NCBI RefSeq assembly: GCF_011440395.1
Contig: NZ_JAAOIX010000001.1
Span: forward strand, 1,408,830-1,472,829
Direction: 5' to 3'
DNA from: Pseudomaricurvus alcaniphilus
GTDB taxonomy: Bacteria > Pseudomonadota > Gammaproteobacteria > Pseudomonadales > Cellvibrionaceae
DNA length: 64,000 bases
A model generated the notes under the pieces. That model did not search any database. It saw only the letters and a program-made list of their open reading frames with translations, and was not told the DNA's origin. Below are positions 8,988 to 17,911 of this stretch, in pieces. The stretch's first letter is position 1. Each line of letters begins with the position of its first letter. The position numbers and the translations under genes were made by a program.

Positions 8988-9956
8988 ATGAAAACCCGCA
9001 TTACTGAACTGTTTGGCATTCAACACCCCATCATGCAAGGGGGCATGCACTTTGTCGGCTTCGCCGAATTGGCGGCCGCTGTTTCCAACGCCGGAGGGCT
9101 GGGCACCATCACCGGCCTGACCCAGCGGTCTGCCGCCGACCTGGCCAATGAGATTGCCAAGTGCAGAGACCTGACGGACAAGCCCTTCGCCGTTAACCTG
9201 ACCTTTCTGCCGGTGATCAATGCGCCGGATTACCCGGGCTATATCGACGCCATTATCAAAGGCGGTGTCAAGATTGTAGAGACCGCCGGCAACCCTGCGG
9301 AGTACTTGCCAGTACTGAAGGAGGCGGGCATCACCATCATCCACAAGTGCACTTCGGTGCGCCACGCCCTCAAGGCCCAGACCCTGGGTGTGGACGCCCT
9401 CTCCATCGATGGCTTCGAATGCGCCGGCCACCCGGGCGACGATGATATCCCCAATATGATCCTGCTGCCCCGCGCCGCCGATGAGCTGGACATTCCATTC
9501 CTCGCCTCTGGCGGCATGGCCGATGCCCGCTCGCTGGTGGCCGCCATCACCATGGGCGCCGACGGCATCAACATGGGCACCCGCTTTATCGCCACCCAGG
9601 ATGCGCCGGTTCACCAAAACGTGAAAGAGGCCATCCTCAACGCCACTGAACTCGACACCCGACTGGTGATGCGTCCGCTGAAAAACACCGAGCGGGTGCT
9701 CACCAATGAGGCGGTGGAAAGGCTGATTGGCAAGGAAAAAGAGCTGGGTGACAAGATTACCTTTAACGACATAGCCCCGGAAGTTGCCGGCGTCTACCCG
9801 CGCGTATTCCTGGACGGCGAAATGAATGCCGGTGCCTGGTCCTGCGGCCTGGTCGCGGGCCTGATCAACGACCTCCCTACCTGCCAGGAACTGATTGATC
9901 GCATTATGTCCGACGCGGAAAACCTGATCCGCAAGCGCTTGCTGGGCATTCTCTAA
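8988..9956 (+). CDS. Nitronate monooxygenase / NAD(P)H-dependent flavin oxidoreductase
   Basis: FMN-dependent TIM-barrel enzyme of the 2-nitropropane dioxygenase superfamily, 322 residues from the ATG at 8988, which has GAGG seven bases upstream; the frame is open further back to 8937 but without a ribosome site. The N-terminus ITELFGIQHPIMQGGMHFVG is diagnostic. GFECAGHPGDDD carries the family's active-site His, and ASGGMADARSLVAAITMGAD is the phosphate-binding end of the barrel. Members oxidise alkyl nitronates or act as enoyl reductases, and the sequence alone does not say which. The gene is convergent with the AraC-type gene and shares an upstream motif with it, so it is probably that regulator's target. 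Confidence 0.85.
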   Translation: MKTRITELFGIQHPIMQGGMHFVGFAELAAAVSNAGGLGTITGLTQRSAADLANEIAKCRDLTDKPFAVNLTFLPVINAPDYPGYIDAIIKGGVKIVETAGNPAEYLPVLKEAGITIIHKCTSVRHALKAQTLGVDALSIDGFECAGHPGDDDIPNMILLPRAADELDIPFLASGGMADARSLVAAITMGADGINMGTRFIATQDAPVHQNVKEAILNATELDTRLVMRPLKNTERVLTNEAVERLIGKEKELGDKITFNDIAPEVAGVYPRVFLDGEMNAGAWSCGLVAGLINDLPTCQELIDRIMSDAENLIRKRLLGIL

Positions 9957-9990
9957 GCGCGCACTCACTGGACGAGCGCAAACCGCTCCA

Positions 9991-10977
9991 CTACCCCGCC
10001 GGTAATCGTTGCCGATAACCGGCGGGGGTCACCCCGATTCGTTGTTTAAACAAACGCGCGAACGAACTGACGTCACTGTAGCCAACTTGCTCGATTATAT
10101 TCACCAGTGGCATATTGGTGCTCTCCAGCAATTGCTTCGCCGTTTCAATCCGCAGGTTCTGCAGATAGGTTAAAGGCGGCACCCCCAACTCCGCCTTAAA
10201 GCGTCGAATCAGGGTGCGCTGGCTGACTTTCATCTTGTCGGCCAGCTGCTCCATATCCACCCTCTCGCGCACATGATTTTGCAGCCAGTACTGTGTTTTA
10301 GCGACCACCGGATCGTCGCTGGGATCCTCGTCCAAAAGGTTCTGGTAGGAGGGTTGGGTGCGATCACGGTAGTCAACCAGCATGGTTTTACTGCACAGCG
10401 CCGCCAACGGGGCGCCGTACTGATGCTCCACCAAGCGCAATGCCAAGGGCAGATGTGCGCTCATGGCGGCGCTGCAATACAACCCGTCGGCCTCCGTTAC
10501 GGTGGCCTGTACATCCAGTTGTACCCAGGGAAAACGCTGCCGAAACTGACGCTCCAACCACCAGGAGGTGGTGGCCTGGCGGCCGTTCAACAAGCCGGTT
10601 TCTGCCAGCAAAAAGGCCGAGGTGCAATTACACGCCAGGCGGGCACGCCGCTGCCAGCGCTCTACCAGCCAATGCAGCAATGGCTGCGACTCCTCGGCCA
10701 GGGATTCATAGGCACTTATCCCCCGATAGAAAAACGCCGGCACGTAAATCAGGTCGTAGTCACCGGCATTGGCAATAGAGGTATCCGCCTGCAGCTTCAT
10801 ACCGCCCTGGGCAATTGTGGTCCCGCCCGTTTGAGACAGTGTCTCACAGTGGAACTGCGACGCCTCTGGCCCCTGCTGATTGCGGATATGGGCGTTGGCG
10901 ATCTGGAAGGTGTCCATCACACCACTGGCACTGGACAGATAGAACTGCGGCAGCAGCACCACCCCGACTTTAAACAT
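9991..10977 (-). CDS. GlxA-family AraC regulator with DJ-1/PfpI domain
   Basis: The N-terminal 190 or so residues form a DJ-1/PfpI-like domain (VGVVLLPQFYLSSASGVMD, then YDLIYVPAFFYRG and LACNCTSAFLLAETGLLNG, the nucleophile-elbow region). The last 100 residues are an AraC-type double helix-turn-helix (MKVSQRTLIRRFKAELGV and IIEQVGYSDVSSFARLFKQR). Such GlxA-like proteins activate neighbouring catabolic genes. I start at the ATG at 10977; a GTG at 10992 is in frame. The shared 16-base motif at 8883 and 11038 suggests control of the nitronate monooxygenase gene and of itself. Confidence 0.88.
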   Translation of the reverse strand: MFKVGVVLLPQFYLSSASGVMDTFQIANAHIRNQQGPEASQFHCETLSQTGGTTIAQGGMKLQADTSIANAGDYDLIYVPAFFYRGISAYESLAEESQPLLHWLVERWQRRARLACNCTSAFLLAETGLLNGRQATTSWWLERQFRQRFPWVQLDVQATVTEADGLYCSAAMSAHLPLALRLVEHQYGAPLAALCSKTMLVDYRDRTQPSYQNLLDEDPSDDPVVAKTQYWLQNHVRERVDMEQLADKMKVSQRTLIRRFKAELGVPPLTYLQNLRIETAKQLLESTNMPLVNIIEQVGYSDVSSFARLFKQRIGVTPAGYRQRLPAG

Positions 10978-11037
10978 AAGCGAGAACCCCACCGGTAGTA
11001 TTCAGGATCATGGGGCATTGTCAAAAATAGCTGCCTT

Positions 11038-11053
11038 AATGTCAATATCGCCA
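11038..11053. promoter_or_regulatory. Copy 2 of the 16-base motif, upstream of the AraC gene
   Basis: AATGTCAATATCGCCA is identical to the copy at 8883-8898. It sits 61-76 bases upstream of the AraC-type start at 10977, in reverse orientation relative to that gene. Exact conservation in two adjacent promoters is consistent with a binding site for the AraC-type protein. Confidence 0.5.
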
Positions 11054-11190
11054 TGCAAGTCTGCAAGTTTGTAGCCACTAACGGCAACACATCGCAATGG
11101 CGGGTATCAATGAACAAACCGGGGGGCTCTTGAAGAATTTGCCCCCTTCTCCGCACTGTCTTTTGGGGCACGGGGCAACACCTGAGCCCG

Positions 11191-11835
11191 TTGTCTTTTA
11201 GTTCTGCGAAAAACCGCTTTCAGCTTGAAGCCTATGCTCGCCTAAAGCAAGTGAGTGATATGGCGATTTCACCAAGTGGTGAAATGATTGCTTATCGTAG
11301 AACAGAAGATGATAAAAAAGATTTTCTCATTGTTTATTCATTAAAGAGAAAAAAGCAAATTGCTGCTGTGGGCCTCGGGCAAATACAGCACCGCTCTCAC
11401 TATTTCGTTAATGAAAAAAATCTTATCTTAATTGGGTCCCGTCATCTTAATTGACGTGATTATCGTGATGATTTTGAGTTGAGTACTGCGTTCAGTGTGA
11501 GTATAAAAACTGGAGATATAAAACAGCTTCTCACTCCCGGGGGAGGTTTGAGTGGAAAAAGCAGGGTGACGCGTGGCCAGACTGGTATGGGCAAGGTTGT
11601 GGGTAGCACAGCAGATGGAAAGCACTTGTTTATCCCCGCTTTTGTTAGTAAATATGAATACGATTCCGCACCAAAATATGCATTATTGAAGGTGAAGGCA
11701 GAGGGCGGCCGCCCAAGAATTGTGACACCAGGGAGTAGGAAGGCGATGGATTATTTTTTTGATGGGGCTGGTAACTTACTCGCGCGAGAAAGTTTAGGTG
11801 ATCGCTCAGATGTTCACAGCATTGAAGTCTCTTAG
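11191..11835 (+). pseudogene. S9 (prolyl oligopeptidase) N-terminal fragment with internal stop
   Basis: Two open stretches in the same frame, 11191-11454 and 11455-11835, are separated only by a TGA at 11452-11454. Together they read like the beta-propeller part of an S9-type peptidase: FQLEAYARLKQVSDMAISPS, DFLIVYSLKRKKQI, then RDYRDDFELSTAFSVSIKTG after the stop, and YALLKVKAEGGRPRIVTPGS. The signal peptide is missing at one end and the whole alpha/beta-hydrolase catalytic domain at the other. The stretch is AT-rich compared with both neighbours. It is a dead remnant, probably of a transferred gene. Confidence 0.75.
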
Positions 11836-11889
11836 GCCGCGTTCCGATTTTGGATAGATGTAACCGGTGGGCAATATGACCCCGGCCGT

Positions 11890-12684
11890 TCAAGCTGCCG
11901 CATCCCGGAGAAACTGCAATGCCCGCTGCAAGGCGGCCTTTGGATCATCACCCCGGATACGGCACTCCAGAGTGACAAAGCCGCTAAAGCCATCGGATCT
12001 TAACCGGGTGAAATACTTCTTGAAGTCCAGCGCGCCGGTACCTGGTTGAAAGCGCTGGTTGTCTGCCAGGTGAATGTGCTTGATAAGGTCTCGATGCTGG
12101 TGCAGGGCAGTGCAAATATCGTCCTCTTCAATATTCATATGATAAAGGTCGGCGGCTATGGCTACATGCCGGAGCTGGTTTTCCTCTATATAGCGACGCG
12201 CCTGCGCCAGGGTGTTGATCATATGGTCCTGGTAGCGATTTAGTGGCTCCAGAAAAATCTGTACGCCCGCGCCTGCGGCAGCACAGTCCAGTTCGACCAG
12301 AGATTCTCCCAGGATTTCCCGATCTTGCTCGGGCGTTCGTGGCGGCTGCATTGGGGGCAAACGATAAGTGGCCATACCCCAGGCCGCCGGCACTACCATC
12401 CCTGCGCCACCCACCTCGCCAAGTGCGCGCAGAATCTGTTTTATCTCCACCAAAGACTGCAGCCGACGCCGCTCATCTAAATCGCCGATCCAACCGGTGT
12501 AACCGCCGCAGGCGCTGGTAACCGGAATCCCCGTCGCCGAAATCGCACGCTTTACTGCCTCGACATTGGCCACCAGCAGGCCGCCGTCAATTTCAAAACC
12601 ATCGAACCCGGCTTCGCTGAGATAGCCAAATTTGGCATCAATAGGGTCCGGAAAAAACGCCTGGTTCTGTGTGCCGATTTTCAT
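11890..12684 (-). CDS. Sugar phosphate isomerase/epimerase family protein (TIM barrel)
   Basis: This 264-residue protein has the xylose-isomerase-like/AP-endonuclease-2 fold: KIGTQNQAFFPDP at the start, IFLEPLNRYQDHMINTL with a metal-binding Glu near 148, VAIAADLYHMNIEEDD with a likely Asp/His pair, IKHIHLADNQRFQPG with His, and GFVTLECRI with the last Glu. It resembles hydroxypyruvate isomerase- or tagatose epimerase-like enzymes that move a carbonyl on a polyol or keto sugar. It is 27 bases downstream of the medium-chain dehydrogenase gene on the same strand, so the pair probably acts on one polyol or sugar acid. The substrate is unknown. Confidence 0.8.
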   Translation of the reverse strand: MKIGTQNQAFFPDPIDAKFGYLSEAGFDGFEIDGGLLVANVEAVKRAISATGIPVTSACGGYTGWIGDLDERRRLQSLVEIKQILRALGEVGGAGMVVPAAWGMATYRLPPMQPPRTPEQDREILGESLVELDCAAAGAGVQIFLEPLNRYQDHMINTLAQARRYIEENQLRHVAIAADLYHMNIEEDDICTALHQHRDLIKHIHLADNQRFQPGTGALDFKKYFTRLRSDGFSGFVTLECRIRGDDPKAALQRALQFLRDAAA

Positions 12685-12711
12685 ACCCGGGTGCTCCAGC
12701 GATTGTGGCTT

Positions 12712-13767
12712 TTATTTGAAAGTGACGCCCATTTTAATACTGAGTTCCGCATGCTGGTCAACGTAATGCATATAGGCCTGCGCACTGTCTTCAAAAGGTA
12801 CGATAGGCGAAATGATCGCTTCACAATCGAGATAGCCACTTACCAACAGTTGCCAGCAAGTGTCCTCGATGCGGCGGCGGTTCCAGCGTGGATGGTCTGA
12901 ATTAGGTTCACTGGCGGCGCGGGAAAAGATCAGCTTCGCCTGGTTGAAGTGTGCCTCTCGTCCGAGGTCCAGCCCCGCCGGAAACGCTTTGCCAAAGGCG
13001 ACATAAGCAATGGTCCCGCCGTAGGCGACGCCCCGCAGCGCCGACTGCAGGGCGCCGGCATTGCCGCTGGTTTCAATAATCGCGTCTGCGCCCAGCTTAC
13101 CAGTCAGCTTTTTGATCTCATAGCCAAGATCGCAAGCGCTGGGGTCTAAGCTGTAATGCGCGCCGTGGCGTAGGGCAATCTCTCGGCGATAGCTGAGCGG
13201 GTCGACGCCAACCACAACGCTGGCGCCGGCCCGGCTGGCAAGCTGCACGGCAATCTGGCCGATGGCGCCGAGGCCCATGACCACCACAAAATCACCGGCA
13301 CGGACATTGGCATCACGGACCCCGCCAAGGGCAAACTGGGCCGGGTCGTAACACAACGCATTTTGCCACTTCACCGAATCGGGCAGTTTGCGCAACCTGA
13401 AATTATCGACCCCATTTACAATCAAAGTGTCACAGATTGGAGCATAGCTGCATACGACATCTCCGGGCTGGTAGCGAGTTACGTCTCCGCCGATTTCTAC
13501 AATGCTACCCACTATCATATTGCCAAGGGCAAATTCGCCGAACACGACTCCCGCTGTGTCCCCTCTGGCCCGTGGCATAAACATCCGCCATTCTTCAGAG
13601 AAATACTCCCCCATAAAAGGTGACGCACCGCGAAAATCGATCACCTCGGTGCCATGCTTGGGTGAGGCGTACGCCACCTTAATCTTAACCTCGTTGGGCT
13701 TCACCTCGAGATCCGGGTACTCCAGCAGCGCCGCCGTTCTCGGCGCAGTAGCCACAAGCCTTTTCAT
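12712..13767 (-). CDS. Medium-chain dehydrogenase/reductase, probably zinc-free
   Basis: NAD(P)-dependent oxidoreductase of 351 residues. The start at 13767 has GGAG upstream; the frame is open to 13815 but lacks a site there. The Rossmann motif VVMGLGAIGQIAVQLASRAG is clear, followed by the acidic residue in VVVGVDP, suggesting NAD. The catalytic-zinc ligands of alcohol dehydrogenases are not where expected: the Cys-Gly-x-Asp region reads ASPKHGTEV, and the GHE region reads ARGDTAG. The fold without zinc is known for quinone-oxidoreductase-like and BchC-like proteins. It is co-directional with the downstream isomerase gene. A sugar or polyol substrate is a guess from that neighbour. Confidence 0.78.
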   Translation of the reverse strand: MKRLVATAPRTAALLEYPDLEVKPNEVKIKVAYASPKHGTEVIDFRGASPFMGEYFSEEWRMFMPRARGDTAGVVFGEFALGNMIVGSIVEIGGDVTRYQPGDVVCSYAPICDTLIVNGVDNFRLRKLPDSVKWQNALCYDPAQFALGGVRDANVRAGDFVVVMGLGAIGQIAVQLASRAGASVVVGVDPLSYRREIALRHGAHYSLDPSACDLGYEIKKLTGKLGADAIIETSGNAGALQSALRGVAYGGTIAYVAFGKAFPAGLDLGREAHFNQAKLIFSRAASEPNSDHPRWNRRRIEDTCWQLLVSGYLDCEAIISPIVPFEDSAQAYMHYVDQHAELSIKMGVTFK

Positions 13768-13961
13768 TATTTTTACTCCTTTAACTTTTTTTGGGGGGCA
13801 CCCATTAGGTGTCAATTAAAAAGAGTAATGCGCATTCAGTCACTAAAAATCACACTACTGAAGGGTTATTGCCTCATTTAAAATGACACTACTTATCACG
13901 GATATTGTAAGGGCCTTAAATGAGTAGATTGATGAGTTTGACCGCCAGGCCGGTAATCCAC

Positions 13962-14825
13962 TTAACCCACCATTGTCTCCGACGGCTGCGCCGGTTCCCC
14001 CAGCATGGGCGCATAGGAGGACGGAATGCGACCATCGATATCGCGCACACCAAGTTCCGCCCCCAGTTCGGCGGTGACCCAAGTCTTGGCGGTGCGTGCC
14101 ATCACCTCATTCCGCTCCAGCAGAGCACGCACTAGTCGACCAGGGTACTCGGGGCTTTCCATGCCGTCGACAAGATCGGCATAGGCTTCAGGAGCGACCT
14201 TCATTACTTCCAGTGTACGCTCTGTTTTCACAACTCCCAGCCAAAGGGATAGGGCCGCCACGTTGTGTGGTTTGAGCTCCTTGGCCATGTCGTGGGCCAT
14301 CTTGTCGGCCCCCGCTTTGCCGATGCCGTAAATGGGCGTGTGAATATAGCAACGGGCGCCAAACGAGGAGATATTGACGATCAGGCCTTCTCTTCGCTCA
14401 ACCATCAGCGGCGCCGCGTAATAGCTGGCCAGGTAATGAGCCCGCAGGCCCAAATCGATCATGTCGTCCCAATAGCTGAGAGGTTTTTGCCAGAACGGGG
14501 CCGGGTGTAGCAGGTCATCGGGTACGGCGAAGACATTGTTGACCAGCACATCTAACCGGCCCTGATCGCGTGCCACCTGTTCAAACAGTGCTTTTATCTG
14601 GGCGTCGTCGCGGTGATCGCAAGCAATAGCGATGCCGGTACCGCCGCGTCGGGTAACTTCAGCAGCTGTGGCTTCAATGCTACCAGCCTGTGGTTCCGCA
14701 GCACCGGTTGTGCGGCCGGTAACATAGACGGTTGCCCCCATCTCGGCCAAGGCAAGCGCAACCCCCTTGCCGACGCCACGGCTGGCCCCGGTCACCACCA
14801 CAACAGGTTTATGATGCAACGACAT
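13962..14825 (-). CDS. Short-chain dehydrogenase/reductase (SDR)
   Basis: Classical-type SDR of 287 residues with the cofactor motif VTGASRGVGKGVALALAE near residue 11 and the active site Ser/Tyr/Lys as NISSFGARCY...YGIGK. The usual NNAG is changed to NNVF. The Arg in VTGRTTG suggests NADP(H). An extended C-terminal tail past residue 240 is typical of the DHRS1-like branch. It lies 35 bases after a SnoaL-like gene and downstream of the 2-oxoacid dehydrogenase genes, all on one strand, so it belongs to the same catabolic transcript or set. The substrate is not readable. The 194-base gap to the next gene (13768-13961) holds only a weak 9-base inverted repeat. Confidence 0.85.
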   Translation of the reverse strand: MSLHHKPVVVVTGASRGVGKGVALALAEMGATVYVTGRTTGAAEPQAGSIEATAAEVTRRGGTGIAIACDHRDDAQIKALFEQVARDQGRLDVLVNNVFAVPDDLLHPAPFWQKPLSYWDDMIDLGLRAHYLASYYAAPLMVERREGLIVNISSFGARCYIHTPIYGIGKAGADKMAHDMAKELKPHNVAALSLWLGVVKTERTLEVMKVAPEAYADLVDGMESPEYPGRLVRALLERNEVMARTAKTWVTAELGAELGVRDIDGRIPSSYAPMLGEPAQPSETMVG

Positions 14826-14860
14826 AGCAAATACTCCTTGAAGAATTGTTGTAGCGGCCC

Positions 14861-15376
14861 TCAGCCTTCGCTCTCGGTCACCAGCCCCGGAGCAGCCCCC
14901 AACTGCAGCACCTGCAGCGATCCATCTCCCGCCTGCATAAGCAAGTTAGAAAGAATTGTGTAACGGGAGACAGAAATCTTCCACTCGCCGTCGACTTTGA
15001 CGTACTCGTCATCGTAGTAGCCGTGCATCATCTGCACCATTTTCTTTTCAGTTTCCAACAGTTGGAACTGCATGCGCCAGCGCCCTTTGGCAGAAGCCTC
15101 ACCAGTCAACTGGATTTCAGGGGACATACCGTGATGCATGTCAATATGGCTGGGATGGCAGGCCAATTCTTCAAACACGCGGATAAACTCTTCCATGTTG
15201 CGATACTGACCGATAAAGCCGAAATCAATCAGAAAATCCGGCTCGTGGTAACAGCTGCGCATGTCTCCAGTATCCCGGACATCGCAGGCAAACCACCAAC
15301 GCGCCTTCAATTGCTTGATGGCCTCGATGTCCTCCAGGATTTGCAGGCGTTCGACCAGGTTGTTTTCGATAGTCAT
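14861..15376 (-). CDS. SnoaL-like / NTF2-fold protein
   Basis: Small protein of 171 residues with an NTF2-like cone: LQILEDIEAIKQLKARWWFA at the N-terminus, CYHEPDFLIDFGFIGQYRNM, CHPSHIDMHHGMSPEIQLTG with candidate catalytic His and Asp, and YYDDEYVKVDGEWKISVSRY at the end. Family members include polyketide cyclases, ketosteroid-isomerase-like and hydratase-like enzymes, often in steroid, terpenoid or aromatic degradation clusters. It precedes an SDR by 35 bases. This is one of four such proteins in the cluster. The exact reaction is unknown; an isomerase or hydratase role is inference. Confidence 0.8.
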   Translation of the reverse strand: MTIENNLVERLQILEDIEAIKQLKARWWFACDVRDTGDMRSCYHEPDFLIDFGFIGQYRNMEEFIRVFEELACHPSHIDMHHGMSPEIQLTGEASAKGRWRMQFQLLETEKKMVQMMHGYYDDEYVKVDGEWKISVSRYTILSNLLMQAGDGSLQVLQLGAAPGLVTESEG

Positions 15377-15527
15377 TGAGGAACTCCTTTCACTTATACG
15401 TTAAAAGTGTGCATTTATTGATGCAGCAAGTATGGGCCGTAAATTTCGCTACCGACTGCATCCAATATTCAGTTGAAGCGAGACTACCGGCCTTCAACCA
15501 AGGCGATTCATCGCTTAAGGTAGCCCC

Positions 15528-16898
15528 CTATGCCAACGATTCGATGGCAAATTTGAGCGCGTTAAGAAACCGGATCACCGGCCCACCGTCGAGCGCTCGG
15601 TGGTCGAAAGTAATGCCGAGCCTCAAAATGGGGCGCACTTGCACCGCATAACTGCCGTCCGGCAGTGCCACCGCCACCGGTTTTTGGACAATGCCGGGCA
15701 TGCCCATCAATGCCACTTGATCGCCGTTAAGTACGGCTTCGGCACGCACCACCGGGCCGAGGGCGCCTGGGTTGGAAATGGTAAAGGTGCCACCGGCCAT
15801 TTCCTCGGGCTGCAATGCCCGCTGGCGCGCAGCTTCGGCCAGGCCTGCGATACGAGTGGACATCTCCGCCGCGGTCAGTAACTGGGCGTCACGAATCACC
15901 GGCACCACCAGACCCTCGTCGGTATCCACGGCGATATTGAGATTAACCGAATTCCATAGCACCATTTCGTCCTCGCCAAAGGTGGCGTTGAGAGACTTGT
16001 GCTCTTGTAGTAGACGCGACGCATTGCAAGCGAAATAGGCCAGAATCGAGGGCGGTTGCTGGCCACTGGCCTTGAAACGCTTGCGCAATGCCATCAGGGC
16101 GCTTAAATCGATATCCATGTCGGCAGTCAGGTGGGGCATCTCGCGCTTGGCACAGACCATATTGCTGGCGATGGTTTTGCGACGCAACGAGTGACGTACG
16201 CGGGTGCCCGCAGGCTTATTAGTTAAAGCTACTGGGCGCTGTGCCGGCGAGGGCAAAGATGTCCCTGCGGCAGCAACCTCCGCGCCGGGCTCAACCGTCG
16301 GCACAGGTGCCTTCTGCGGCACCACATTTGCCTCCGGACCGGCTGCAACTGGCAGCCGCTTCCGTTTTGCCGCGACTCGTAGAACATCTTCGCCGGTTAC
16401 CCGCCCACGCGGGCCGGTGGCAGTCACAGTGGTAATGTCTATACCGTACTCCCGGGCCAGTTTGCGCGAACGCGGCGAGGTTTTGGCCATAACTCCCCCC
16501 ATCAACATCTCGCCGGGCTCCACCTCGGTAGTAGCAGCTGTGGTACTGCTTTCTAACGCTGTGACACTGGTTGCAAGCGCTACTGCAGCGGCTGCGGGCT
16601 GCGGGCCATTGCCCTCCCGTAGCGCGACACCTTGCTGAATGGCTTCCGGCAAACTGCCGGCAGGCGCCTGCCAACCCACGCAATCGCCCATTTTAAAGTC
16701 GGCTCCTTCCTCACCTAATCGGCGCACCAAAATGCCATCTTCTTCTGCGGTAATCTCAGTGACCGTCTTGTCGGTCTCCAGCTCATACAGCACATCACCG
16801 GCGACGAAAGCGTCGCCTTCAGCAACATACCACTGCAGCAAGCGAGCGTTTTCTACAGACCCCATCATGGGGATCGTTAAATCTCGAATAATCGACAT
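15528..16898 (-). CDS. E2 dihydrolipoyl acyltransferase of a 2-oxoacid dehydrogenase complex
   Basis: Core acyltransferase of 456 residues. The N-terminal lipoyl domain carries the lipoylated Lys in ELETDKTVTEI (about residue 44). A Pro/Ala-rich linker leads to the E1/E3-binding domain (SPRSRKLAREYGID through GPRGRVTGEDV, about 138-172). The catalytic domain ends with FDHRALDGG, whose His is near 433. It passes the acyl group from E1 to coenzyme A. With the adjacent E1alpha and E1beta genes it forms an acetoin-dehydrogenase or branched-chain-type complex. No E3 (dihydrolipoamide dehydrogenase) gene is present here, so the housekeeping E3 would be shared. Confidence 0.92.
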   Translation of the reverse strand: MSIIRDLTIPMMGSVENARLLQWYVAEGDAFVAGDVLYELETDKTVTEITAEEDGILVRRLGEEGADFKMGDCVGWQAPAGSLPEAIQQGVALREGNGPQPAAAAVALATSVTALESSTTAATTEVEPGEMLMGGVMAKTSPRSRKLAREYGIDITTVTATGPRGRVTGEDVLRVAAKRKRLPVAAGPEANVVPQKAPVPTVEPGAEVAAAGTSLPSPAQRPVALTNKPAGTRVRHSLRRKTIASNMVCAKREMPHLTADMDIDLSALMALRKRFKASGQQPPSILAYFACNASRLLQEHKSLNATFGEDEMVLWNSVNLNIAVDTDEGLVVPVIRDAQLLTAAEMSTRIAGLAEAARQRALQPEEMAGGTFTISNPGALGPVVRAEAVLNGDQVALMGMPGIVQKPVAVALPDGSYAVQVRPILRLGITFDHRALDGGPVIRFLNALKFAIESLA

Positions 16899-16915
16899 AA
16901 GTACGGATCCTGTAA

Positions 16916-17911
16916 TCAGAGGCTCATGATGTGTCGCCCGGCTGCGACAATTTCATCAACGGAGGGGATACAGGCCTGTTCCAGGTCGTTCTGCTGCGGC
17001 AGTGGCACATCCTTGCCCGCCACACGTAAAATGGGGGTTTCCAGTTCATAGAAGGCCCGTTCCTGGATTTGGGCCGCAATTTCAGCCCCTGGTCCGGCGG
17101 TCTTGTTGGCCTCGTGCACCACCAGTGCACGATGGGTGCGGTTAACCGATTCCAGGATCAACTCCCAGTCCAGCGGCACCAGGGAGCGCAGGTCAATGAT
17201 CTCCACCTCGATGCCCTCATTGGCCAAGGTCGTCGCGGCCTCCAATGAACGATTGACCATGGAGCCGTAGGTCAGCAGTGTGGCGTCCCTGCCAGGTCGA
17301 CGCACGATGCCCTTGCCAATCTCGACAATGTAGTCACTGTCCAACGGCACTTCGCCACGGGTGAAGCTCAGCGTTTGAATGGAATGGTAGAGGACCGGGT
17401 TGGGTTCGCGCAGAGCTGCCTTCATCAATCCTTTAGCATCGGCGGCGTTGGAAGGCACTACCACCTTCAGGCCGGGAAAGTGCATGCCCAGCACCTCAAT
17501 GGAGTTGGAGTGCTCAGGGCCGGCACCCCCCATAACACCTACCGGCAGGATAATGACCGCCGACATTGGCACATTGAGACCGTGCATATAGCGCCATTTA
17601 CCCAGCTTGTGATAAATCTCATCACCGGCAATAAGAGAGAAGTCGGCGAAACCCAGATTAATCACCGGCGTCATACCGACAACAGAGGCCCCGGCGGCCA
17701 TGCCCACTTCAAAGGCCTCACAAATACCGCAATCGACCACGCGATCACTACCAAACTCATCCGCCAAGCCCTTCTCGGCACCAAACCAGCCGCCCGATGC
17801 GACCCCTTGGCCAAGTACGAAGATATCCGGATTAGTCCGCATCTCCTCGGCTAGGCCCAACCCCATGGCGGCGTTGTAGAGCATGGTTTCCATCTTGTCG
17901 TTATTGGCCAT
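16916..17911 (-). CDS. E1 beta subunit, thiamine-dependent 2-oxoacid dehydrogenase
   Basis: Transketolase-like beta subunit, 331 residues. The start at 17911 (ANNDKMETMLYNAAMGLGLA) is the family's expected N-terminus with AGGATC upstream; the frame is open further back but that part is the alpha gene in another frame. Motifs include GLGLAEEMRTNPDIFVLGQG, CGICEAFEVGMAAGASVVGM, the transketolase C-terminal domain near 200 onward (LLTYGSMVNRSLEAATTLAN), and IDLRSLVPLDWELI. It pairs with the alpha subunit for oxidative decarboxylation of a 2-oxoacid or cleavage of an acetoin-like compound. It overlaps the end of the alpha gene by 11 bases, so translation is probably coupled. Confidence 0.92.
   Translation of the reverse strand: MANNDKMETMLYNAAMGLGLAEEMRTNPDIFVLGQGVASGGWFGAEKGLADEFGSDRVVDCGICEAFEVGMAAGASVVGMTPVINLGFADFSLIAGDEIYHKLGKWRYMHGLNVPMSAVIILPVGVMGGAGPEHSNSIEVLGMHFPGLKVVVPSNAADAKGLMKAALREPNPVLYHSIQTLSFTRGEVPLDSDYIVEIGKGIVRRPGRDATLLTYGSMVNRSLEAATTLANEGIEVEIIDLRSLVPLDWELILESVNRTHRALVVHEANKTAGPGAEIAAQIQERAFYELETPILRVAGKDVPLPQQNDLEQACIPSVDEIVAAGRHIMSL

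Noticed and set aside
8943..9968. Open frame of 341 codons on the minus strand opposite the nitronate monooxygenase gene
   Set aside because: Antisense shadow of a well-supported gene; no family features.
11119..11146. GGGGGGC...GCCCCC hairpin between the AraC gene and the peptidase fragment
   Set aside because: No T-run and no gene ends there; probably incidental.
13873..13924. CTCATTTAA...TTAAATGAG, a 9-base inverted repeat with a 34-base loop
   Set aside because: The loop is long and AT-rich 9-mers pair easily by chance; no gene arrangement gives it meaning.
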